12,729 nt of DNA, taken from the NCBI GenBank assembly GCA_031255275.1, contig JAIRSV010000042.1, positions 1-12,729 on the forward strand, read 5' to 3'. Positions 6,857 through 12,729 of this stretch are shown in pieces. The stretch is from Proteiniphilum sp. (GTDB taxonomy: Bacteria > Bacteroidota > Bacteroidia > Bacteroidales > Dysgonomonadaceae). The position numbers and the translations under genes were made by a program. The stretch's first letter is position 1, and every line of letters starts with the position of its first letter. Under the pieces are notes generated by a model. The model was not told where the DNA came from. It ran no database searches and worked only from the letters and a program-made list of their open reading frames with translations.

Positions 6857-7708
6857 ATGCGAAATCTCTTTAATTTTATCATTCGGAACAGTCACTGGCT
6901 GCTGGCCACGCTGCTGGTGACATTCGGTTTCTATCTCGTTTTCACGCACAACTCCTATCAGCGCAGCGTTTATTTTACCTCTGCCAATCATGTAACCGGA
7001 TGGTTCTATTCGCTCTCACGGAACGTCACGTCATTTTTTCATCTGAGGAAGAATAACCGGCTGCTGCTGGAACGGAACGCTGAACTGGAAGGGATGATAC
7101 TGGCTCTCAGGGAACAGATAGCTTCCCTCGCAGCGGCTGATTCCGCAGATGTGAATATTTTCGTGGGCGATTCCCTTTCACAGCCACAGTTCGGCTTTAT
7201 CCCCGCAGAAGTGGTTAACCTGAACTTTTCGGGCGTGAACAATTTCATTACAATCAACAAAGGGGCGCTGCATGGAATTAAGTCCGATATGGGAGTAATT
7301 TCGGCAGGCGGCGGCGTGGTAGGAGTCATATCCGTCGTATCGCCGAAGTTTTCGCTGGTGATCCCCATCATCAACTCCAAGTTCAGGCTGAGCGCCAGGC
7401 TGAAAAACTCCGAGAATTACGGCTCCATCTCCTGGGACGGGGCAAGCATCGGAGAGGTACAGCTGCAGGAGCTGCCCAAACATGAGGATTTTCACGCGGG
7501 AGATACCGTGCTTACCAGTTTTTCGCGCATCTTTCCCCGGAATCTTATTATCGGTTTTGTAAGCACTGAAGGTCACTCGAAGGATGATAATTTCAACACA
7601 TTCAACGTCCGGCCGGCCACCGATTTCTATATGCTGCAGGATGTGCTGGTGATAGACGATGCCTATTACGGAGAGCAGAAACAACTTGAGGAGACATTAC
7701 ACCAATGA
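6857..7708 (+). CDS. mreC: MreC, elongasome scaffold protein
   Basis: Bitopic inner-membrane protein that links MreB filaments to PBP2/RodA and activates PBP2. It has 283 aa. There is one membrane helix near the N-terminus (about 11-30), then a predicted periplasmic coiled coil (about 63-95, heptad-like LLLERNAELEGMILALREQI). The C-terminal double beta-barrel follows, with the conserved NKGALHGIKSDMGVIS (134-149) and GGGVVGVI (151-158). ATG 6857 is the only start that keeps the membrane helix near the N-terminus. Its end overlaps mreD by 4 bp (ATGA), indicating translational coupling. Identity rests on the domain layout and on the neighbours, since MreC sequences vary strongly. Confidence 0.93.
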   Translation: MRNLFNFIIRNSHWLLATLLVTFGFYLVFTHNSYQRSVYFTSANHVTGWFYSLSRNVTSFFHLRKNNRLLLERNAELEGMILALREQIASLAAADSADVNIFVGDSLSQPQFGFIPAEVVNLNFSGVNNFITINKGALHGIKSDMGVISAGGGVVGVISVVSPKFSLVIPIINSKFRLSARLKNSENYGSISWDGASIGEVQLQELPKHEDFHAGDTVLTSFSRIFPRNLIIGFVSTEGHSKDDNFNTFNVRPATDFYMLQDVLVIDDAYYGEQKQLEETLHQ

Positions 7709-8226
7709 AGCTAAAGTTGAGTTATATATACGAAGTGGCGTTTTTTGCGGCACTGATACTGTTTCAGGTACTGCTGCTGAACCGGATCAGCCTGTTCGGT
7801 ATCGCCACGCCGGTTTTTTACGTCTATTTCCTGCTGAAACTGACGGCGGGCCGAAATCTCCATTACGTGATAATTTCGGCTTTCCTGATGGGGCTGATCA
7901 TTGATATTTTCCTGAATACTCCGGGGATGAACGCGACGGCGATCACTGTCGTGGCCGCGTTCAGGAAGAACATATCAAGCTTTTTCTTCGAAAAGATAGG
8001 CTACGACGATTTTGTTCCCGGCATGAATACGGCAGCCGGTCCCTTCGTGCGATTCACCTGCCTCATGGTGTTCCTGCATCTCACGCTACTCTTCTTCATC
8101 GAGTCGTTCACACTCTTCAACCTGAAAAATACACTGTTGCGCATAGCGGTCTCCTCCGCTGTCACGATTCCGCTGATCATTGCGACAGACAGTTTAATGT
8201 TTAGAGGAAAGTCCGGTGAACAGTAA
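7705..8226 (+). CDS. mreD: MreD, integral membrane elongasome protein
   Basis: Small polytopic inner-membrane protein of 173 aa with about five to six hydrophobic segments (roughly 9-28, 33-47, 53-71, 113-133 and 143-163, plus a weaker one near 76-85). The MreD hallmark is visible as GLIIDIFLNTPGMNATA (63-79): an Asp in a membrane helix followed by a Gly-containing loop. MreD works with MreC and PBP2; its biochemical role is not settled. The start overlaps the mreC stop by 4 bp and the end overlaps mrdA by 11 bp, so translation of mreC-mreD-mrdA is probably coupled. Confidence 0.9.
   Translation: MKLKLSYIYEVAFFAALILFQVLLLNRISLFGIATPVFYVYFLLKLTAGRNLHYVIISAFLMGLIIDIFLNTPGMNATAITVVAAFRKNISSFFFEKIGYDDFVPGMNTAAGPFVRFTCLMVFLHLTLLFFIESFTLFNLKNTLLRIAVSSAVTIPLIIATDSLMFRGKSGEQ
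8203..8211 (+). promoter_or_regulatory. Ribosome-binding site deciding the GTG start of mrdA
   Basis: AGAGGAAAG sits 4 bp before GTG 8216, inside the 3' end of mreD. A purine-rich SD-like element at this spacing is unusual beside the SD-less starts of the neighbours and supports GTG as the real start of PBP2. Confidence 0.5.
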
Positions 8227-10096
8227 TACAAATCCCCTGGCCAAAAGGCGCTATGTTATTGCCGCTGCCGCGGTGGTGATTATGCTGGCATATACGGTTC
8301 AGCTCTTCAGGCTGCAACTGATGAGTCCGCAGTACCGCGATTATGCCGACAGTAACGTCTTCCTCCGCAGGACCCTCTATCCGGCAAGGGGAGCCATATA
8401 TGACCGGAACGGGAAGCTGCTGGTGTATAACAGGCCGACGTATGATGTGATGATGGTAGTCAGGGAAATGAAACAGTTTGATACGCTTGATTTCTGCCAT
8501 ACTCTCAACATCGACATGGAGCGGTTTCATGCGCTGAACGCCGACATGAGGGACAGGCGAAAGAATCCCGGATATTCGTCCTATACGCAACAGCTGTTCA
8601 TGTCGCAGCTCGACGTGGAGGAGTACGGGCTGCTGCAGGAAAAGCTTTACAAATTTCCGGGAATATATATTCAGAGCCGTACGGAACGGCAGTACAATTA
8701 CCCCGACATGGGGCTTATCCTCGGATATGTGGCGGAGGTGGATCAGAACAGAATGGCAGCCGATCCCTATTACACGCGAAAGGATTATGCGGGAAAGTCG
8801 GGTATCGAACTGTCGCACGAGAAGGATCTCAGGGGCGAAAAGGGGGTGGAGATTCTCCTCCGCGATGCTCACGGAAGGGTGCAGGGGCGTTATGAGAACG
8901 GGGCGCATGACAAGGCTCCGGTATCTGGAAGGGATCTCACGCTGGGTATAGACGTAGAGCTGCAGGCATACGGGGAGCGGCTGATGCACAACAAGGTGGG
9001 GAGCATCGTGATGATTGATCCCAAAACGGGTGAGGTGCTCTGCATGGTCTCCGCGCCGACGTATGATCCGGGGCTTCTTACCGGCAAGAGTTTCGGGGAG
9101 AATTACCGGCGGCTGGAGAATAATCCGTTCAAGCCGCTTATCAACAGAGCGATTGCCGGTACGTATCCGCCGGGATCGACCTTCAAGCCTTCGCAGGGAC
9201 TTATCTTCCTGCAGGAGGGTATCATCACGCCCGAAACGCACTATTCGTGCTATGGAGGGTATCCTCCGCTGGGAGGCCGTCCGGCCTGTCACGGTCACCC
9301 TTCACCGCTTGCCATTCGCTATGCGCTGACTACCTCCTGCAACTCCTTTTTCTGCTACGGGCTCAACGGCATGTTGAGCAACAGGGGTAAGTATCCGGAT
9401 GTGAGCGCGGCTTTTGATGTGTGGCGCGATCACATGGTGGATATGGGATTCGGCTATCCGCTGGGGGTAGACCTTCCTTCGGAGAAAAGGGGATTTATTC
9501 CCAACAGCAAGTTTTATACCGGCATGTTTAAGACGGAGCGCTGGAGTGCGCACAATATAATATCCATCGCCATAGGGCAGGGCGAGATCCTTGCCACGCC
9601 GCTGCAGATAGCCAACCTGGGGGCTATGATTGCGAACAGGGGATATTTCTATACGCCGCACGTGGTGAGGGAGATGAAGGGTGCGGCGCTGGAAAGCGCC
9701 TATACCGAGCGGCGCGAGTCGGGCATCAGCCGGGAACATTTCGACGTGACCGTCGACGGAATGGCGGGTGCAGTGACGATGGGTACTTGCCGCGGAATTA
9801 ACCTGGCGCCGTTTGTGGAGGTATGCGGCAAGACCGGTACGTCGCAAAATCCGCATGGCGATGACCATTCGCTCTTTATGGGCTTCGCCCCGAAGAATGA
9901 CCCGCGGGTGGCTATCGCCGTGCTTGTGGAAAATGGTCGCTCAGGTGCGACGACTGCCGTGCCCGTAGCCCGGCTGATGATGCAGAAATTCTTCAGGGGC
10001 GAGATTCCGGAGAGTGACCGGGGGCTGGAACAGATTGTCATGCACCGGGAGATTTTACCTTATGTCTATACGCGGAATTTACCGCCTAACCACTAA
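8216..10096 (+). CDS. mrdA: Penicillin-binding protein 2, elongasome D,D-transpeptidase
   Basis: Class B PBP that cross-links new side-wall peptidoglycan with RodA; target of beta-lactams. It has 626 aa. A short cytoplasmic tail and one membrane anchor (about 13-30) lead into the PBP dimerisation/pedestal domain (about 50-225, with RGAIYDRNG at 58-66). The transpeptidase domain has all three motifs: nucleophile Ser321 in STFK (321-324), SCN (374-376) and KTGT (539-542). A Cys/His-rich stretch between the first two motifs (Cys345, Cys358, His359, His361) plus Cys375 may hold zinc, in the place of the Asp/Asp/His/Cys site known from proteobacterial PBP2. The start is GTG with a good SD. It overlaps mreD by 11 bp and rodA follows after 15 bp. 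The coding strand is G-rich (24 G to 12 C at 8821-8880). Confidence 0.96.
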   Translation: MNSNTNPLAKRRYVIAAAAVVIMLAYTVQLFRLQLMSPQYRDYADSNVFLRRTLYPARGAIYDRNGKLLVYNRPTYDVMMVVREMKQFDTLDFCHTLNIDMERFHALNADMRDRRKNPGYSSYTQQLFMSQLDVEEYGLLQEKLYKFPGIYIQSRTERQYNYPDMGLILGYVAEVDQNRMAADPYYTRKDYAGKSGIELSHEKDLRGEKGVEILLRDAHGRVQGRYENGAHDKAPVSGRDLTLGIDVELQAYGERLMHNKVGSIVMIDPKTGEVLCMVSAPTYDPGLLTGKSFGENYRRLENNPFKPLINRAIAGTYPPGSTFKPSQGLIFLQEGIITPETHYSCYGGYPPLGGRPACHGHPSPLAIRYALTTSCNSFFCYGLNGMLSNRGKYPDVSAAFDVWRDHMVDMGFGYPLGVDLPSEKRGFIPNSKFYTGMFKTERWSAHNIISIAIGQGEILATPLQIANLGAMIANRGYFYTPHVVREMKGAALESAYTERRESGISREHFDVTVDGMAGAVTMGTCRGINLAPFVEVCGKTGTSQNPHGDDHSLFMGFAPKNDPRVAIAVLVENGRSGATTAVPVARLMMQKFFRGEIPESDRGLEQIVMHREILPYVYTRNLPPNH

Positions 10097-10111
10097 TCAG
10101 CCGGACGGATT

Positions 10112-11572
10112 ATGATTTATCAGAGAGGTAACGACGTACAGGAAAAGGGGAAGGTGGACAGGCTGATTGTCATCTTCTACCTCCTTTTCGTGCTGCTTGG
10201 GTGGCTCAATATCTATGCTGCCAGTTTCAATCTGGAAAATGCGACCGGCCTGTTTGACCTGTCAACCAGAGCGGGGATGCAGCTGATATGGATGGGCAGC
10301 TCGTTTATGCTGGCGTTTATGCTGCTGAAGATTGATGCGGCGTTTTACGAAGCGTATGCCTTTCTCATCTACCTGGCGGGTATCCTGCTACTGGTGGTTA
10401 CGCTTTTTGTGGCGCAGGAGATCAACGGTTCCCGCTCATGGCTGATTGTCGGACCGGTGCGGCTGCAGCCTGCCGAGTTTATGAAGTTCATGATCGTCCT
10501 GGCACTTGCCAGGGTATTCAACTCCTATCACTTCCGCCTGACGGAACGGAAGAATCTTTGGCTGGTGATCGGTATCATCCTGGTGCCGGTCGTCCTGGTG
10601 ATCGCCCAGCGCGAAACGGGTACGGCGCTGGTTTACCTGTGTCTTATCCTGGTGCTGTACCGGGAGGGGTTGCCGGGCGGAATCCTTTTTGTGGCGTTTG
10701 CGGCCATTCTCTATTTCATTTTGGGGATCCGGTTTTCGGACAGGCAGATGGGGTTGCTTTCGGAGGGTGAGTTCATCGCAGTCTCATCCATCATCATCTT
10801 CTCGGCGGTCATGGTGTGGAATTATATCAAGCGGCTCAACATGTTTCTCATCCTTCTGCTGTCGGTGGCGGCCATCTTCCTGCTGGCTGCCGCGGCTCCA
10901 CTCTTTTCCGTGAAGACGGACTGGGGACTGACTGCGATCGTGGCGCTGTCGTTTACGGCGCTCTATCTGCTGTTTCACTTCATTCGATCCGGGACGAAGG
11001 TGTATCTCTATATATTCCTGTTCCTGGCAGGTTCCTTTGCCTTTCTCGAGTCGACGGATTACGTCTTTCGCGACGTGCTCCGGCCGCATCAGCAGATGCG
11101 CATCAGGGTGGCGCTGAACATGGTGCGGGATCTGAGCGGAGCGGGATACCATGTGGGGCAGTCCAAGATAGCCATCGGGTCGGGCGGCCTGTGGGGGAAG
11201 GGTTTCCTGAACGGGACGCAGACCAAACTGAAGTATGTGCCGGAACAGGATACCGACTTTATCTTCTGTACGATAGGAGAAGAACACGGTTTCGCAGGCT
11301 CCGCGGTCATCCTGCTGCTTATGGTGATATTCATACTCCGCCTGCTCCGCCTGGCGGAACGGCAAACTATGGTATTCGGGCGCGTCTACGGCTACGGGGT
11401 GGCGAGTATATTCCTGTTTCACATAATCGTCAACATCGGCATGGTGATAGGCGCCGTGCCTGTCATCGGGATACCGCTGCCCTTCTTCAGCTACGGAGGT
11501 TCCTCACTTTGGGGCTTCACCATCCTGCTCTTTATTTTTCTCCGGATCGACAAGTCAAGAAAGCGGGACTGA
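10112..11572 (+). CDS. rodA: RodA, SEDS peptidoglycan glycosyltransferase
   Basis: Polytopic inner-membrane SEDS enzyme that polymerises lipid II into glycan strands for cell elongation, partner of PBP2. It has 486 aa, about 110 longer than Escherichia coli RodA. SEDS signatures: GSRSWLIVGP with QPAEFMKF (106-126), QRETGTALV (166-174), the catalytic Asp382 in EQDTDFIFCTIGEEHGF (379-393... region) and the C-terminal PLPFFSYGGSS (455-465). The extra length lies at about 205-310, between the GLPGG helix and the RPHQQMRI segment, and adds about three hydrophobic helices. This enlarged form is, as I recall, normal for Bacteroidales RodA. ATG 10112 lies 15 bp after mrdA; the stop overlaps the next ATG by one base. 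FtsW is unlikely given the neighbours. Confidence 0.95.
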   Translation: MIYQRGNDVQEKGKVDRLIVIFYLLFVLLGWLNIYAASFNLENATGLFDLSTRAGMQLIWMGSSFMLAFMLLKIDAAFYEAYAFLIYLAGILLLVVTLFVAQEINGSRSWLIVGPVRLQPAEFMKFMIVLALARVFNSYHFRLTERKNLWLVIGIILVPVVLVIAQRETGTALVYLCLILVLYREGLPGGILFVAFAAILYFILGIRFSDRQMGLLSEGEFIAVSSIIIFSAVMVWNYIKRLNMFLILLLSVAAIFLLAAAAPLFSVKTDWGLTAIVALSFTALYLLFHFIRSGTKVYLYIFLFLAGSFAFLESTDYVFRDVLRPHQQMRIRVALNMVRDLSGAGYHVGQSKIAIGSGGLWGKGFLNGTQTKLKYVPEQDTDFIFCTIGEEHGFAGSAVILLLMVIFILRLLRLAERQTMVFGRVYGYGVASIFLFHIIVNIGMVIGAVPVIGIPLPFFSYGGSSLWGFTILLFIFLRIDKSRKRD

Positions 11573-12435
11573 TGCTGGACGGTGAGTGTGTGATGGCGGA
11601 TGTGCTTGCCGGGCACAGTGAGCTTATCCCGGTGCTGAACCGCTTCGGGATAAGGCTTGGGGTGGAAGATAAAACCGTTTCGGAACTTTGCGGCGAATAT
11701 GCGCTTAACCTTGATTTCGTGCTCACGGTACTCAATGTTTACCTTGACGTGGATTACTTTCCGGAAGAGTCGCTCCTGCTGTTTGACGCCGGGTTGATAG
11801 CCGGTTACTTCCGGCATACGGTGAGGAGTTATATCCGCGAACGGATTCCCAATATAGAGAAGCACCTGAATGCCTTTATCGCCGTCAGCGGCTCCGGGAG
11901 CGGTGAGCTGAAGATGCTCGGCGACCTGTTCCAAAAGTTTAAGCGGAATATGACGGAGCGCCTGGGCGACCGGACGCTTTTTGATGATGACTTTCCGTAT
12001 GAATTGCTTTGCGACCTGAAGAATATCCTGATCAGGCACCTTTCCCGCGAGTTTAACCAGAATCTTATTTATGCCGTCATCTTTTCTCTCCACTCTTTCG
12101 AAAGGGATCTTGCCGTACACAACCGGCTGCGCGAAAAGGTACTTCGCCCGAAGCTCGACGAGCTGGATCCGGCGGAGATCCGCCTGCAGCTTGCTGCCAA
12201 CGAAGAGCTTCCGCTGCCGCACGGTCACCAGGACAGTCACCGGCTTACGAACCGCGAGGAGGAGATTTTGCGGCTTATCGTGAAGGGATGCCTCAACAAG
12301 GAGATTGCGGAGGTGCTGCATATCAGTCACAACACAGTGCTTACGCACCGGAAGAATATTATCGCGAAGACGGGGATCAAAACTGTTTCAGGGCTTACTT
12401 TTTACGCTATCCGCAGGGGGTTGATTTCCATGTGA
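11572..12435 (+). CDS. LuxR-type HTH regulator with degenerate RIC/hemerythrin-like sensor domain
   Basis: Probable cytoplasmic DNA-binding regulator, 287 aa. The C-terminus (about 225-284) is a clear LuxR/GerE HTH: LTNREEEILRLIVKG, then NKEIAEVLHISHNTVLTHRKNI. The N-terminus (about 8-58) resembles the ScdA/DUF542 domain of RIC iron-centre repair proteins, but its usual FCCGG is replaced by GVED after RFGI. The middle (about 70-198) resembles a four-helix hemerythrin (HHE) domain, ending in a segment of the pattern HxxxExxxLxP. Here the ligand Glu is Arg (HNRLREKVLRP, 183-193), and the second H..EE region reads ERLGDRTLFDDDFPY. Metal binding is therefore doubtful. Its ATG overlaps the rodA stop (TGATG), so it is translationally coupled to the wall-synthesis operon. 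Signal and targets are unknown. The HTH is firm; the sensor assignment is inferred from pattern memory. Confidence 0.82.
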   Translation: MLDGECVMADVLAGHSELIPVLNRFGIRLGVEDKTVSELCGEYALNLDFVLTVLNVYLDVDYFPEESLLLFDAGLIAGYFRHTVRSYIRERIPNIEKHLNAFIAVSGSGSGELKMLGDLFQKFKRNMTERLGDRTLFDDDFPYELLCDLKNILIRHLSREFNQNLIYAVIFSLHSFERDLAVHNRLREKVLRPKLDELDPAEIRLQLAANEELPLPHGHQDSHRLTNREEEILRLIVKGCLNKEIAEVLHISHNTVLTHRKNIIAKTGIKTVSGLTFYAIRRGLISM

Positions 12436-12464
12436 TGCGCTTCGATTGTTACTCGTTCGCACCC

Positions 12465-12501
12465 GACCTCGGCCGGAGCGCCGGTCAGGGGTGACGCCCC
12501 T
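12465..12501 (+). terminator. Probable operon terminator, two small hairpins
   Basis: GACC (12465-12468) plus GGC (12471-12473) can pair with GCC (12480-12482) plus GGTC (12483-12486), leaving a two-base bulge. Directly after it AGGGG (12487-12491) pairs with CCCCT (12497-12501) around TGACG. Only a weak T-rich run (TATATTCTTC) follows. The position 30 bp after the last stop codon supports a terminator role more than the stem strength does. Confidence 0.45.
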
Positions 12502-12620
12502 ATATTCTTCGTTTCAGCCAAAATAAAAACGGAAAGACCGCATCGGCCACAAATGCCGGCACATAATCTAAAAAAACTATACATGCTATCAGATACCCTC
12601 TAACTTTAGCCACGGACAGA

Positions 12621-12644
12621 TAAAAAGAAATTATATTCTTTTTA
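12621..12644. repeat. AT-rich palindrome
   Basis: TAAAAAGAA (12621-12629) and TTCTTTTTA (12636-12644) are perfect inverted repeats around ATTATA. CAG (12617-12619) and CTG (12645-12647) extend the symmetry past one unpaired A. The A-tract/T-tract form is compatible with a weak bidirectional terminator or with a binding site for a dimeric regulator. Confidence 0.5.
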
Positions 12645-12729
12645 CTGCTTTCGTTTAAGTCGATAGAAACATTCGACAAATACTTCCGCCTGTCCTTTGC
12701 CTTCAGATTTTGACGCGAATATAAATGTC

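Larger units (their letters stand above)
12436..12729. other. Intergenic region, no gene supported
   Basis: After the terminator-like hairpins the sequence turns AT-rich. I find no tRNA, no convincing small gene and no full promoter. TAACTTTA (12601-12608) is one base off the rightward -7 consensus, and TATATTCG read on the minus strand (12723-12716) is one base off as well. Neither is enough for a call. A palindrome at 12621-12644 is listed separately. Confidence 0.6.

Noticed and set aside
6098..6991. 297-codon open frame on the minus strand across mreB and the start of mreC
   Set aside because: Antisense shadow of a clearly identified MreB; no domain and no start signal.
8201..9298. 365-codon open frame on the minus strand
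   Set aside because: Antisense shadow of mrdA, whose frame carries all three transpeptidase motifs.
10816..11571. Long in-frame N-terminal extension of the HTH gene inside rodA
   Set aside because: The extension is out-of-frame rodA sequence with Arg/Gly/Ala-rich noise. The ATG at 11572 overlaps the rodA stop and begins the recognisable domain.
12402..12584. 60-codon minus-strand frame starting MYSFFRLCAG
   Set aside because: It overlaps the end of the HTH gene, contains the terminator hairpins, and has no supported promoter or homology that I recognise.
1..12729. CRISPR array, tRNA or rRNA genes, toxin-antitoxin or defence system
   Set aside because: No regularly spaced repeats, no cloverleaf-like sequence and no characteristic protein families were found in a read of both strands.

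Overview
The window looks like a chromosomal segment from a member of the Bacteroidales (phylum Bacteroidota). Three things point there. The promoters carry the Bacteroidetes -7 box (TAnnTTTG) and most starts lack a clear Shine-Dalgarno. The order purH-mreB-mreC-mreD-PBP2-rodA is the one known from Bacteroides relatives. The recombinase, the DUF3810 protein, the ROK kinase and the enlarged RodA are all of Bacteroidales type. I cannot name the genus. Base composition looks moderately GC-rich for the order.

Layout. Positions 1-323 hold no credible gene; they are packed with hairpins and two diverged copies of a ~50-bp unit. Two genes then read leftward: a membrane-anchored DUF3810 protein with an HExxH zinc-peptidase motif (324-1397) and a complete, solitary tyrosine recombinase (1592-2893). 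A short AT-rich divergent intergenic region separates these from a ROK-family sugar kinase (3044-4009), which ends in a strong terminator-like hairpin.

From 4214 to 12435 seven genes read rightward with small gaps or overlaps and behave like one operon: purH (last two steps of IMP synthesis), mreB, mreC, mreD, mrdA (PBP2), rodA, and an uncommon regulator. The only promoter-like box I found for this unit lies in front of purH. mreB to rodA encode the core of the elongasome: cytoskeletal filament, membrane scaffold, SEDS glycosyltransferase and its partner transpeptidase. Together they insert side-wall peptidoglycan and set rod shape. The last gene starts on the rodA stop codon (TGATG) and encodes a LuxR-type HTH behind what looks like a RIC/hemerythrin-like sensor whose metal ligands are mostly gone. 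Positions 12436-12729 carry terminator-like hairpins and an AT-rich palindrome but no supported gene.

Most of the window is core genome. The points most worth a second look are the degenerate hemerythrin-like regulator at the end of the wall-synthesis operon, a Cys/His cluster in PBP2 placed where other PBP2 enzymes bind zinc, a reversal of G/C strand bias between purH and PBP2 inside one operon, and the lone recombinase next to a divergent promoter region.
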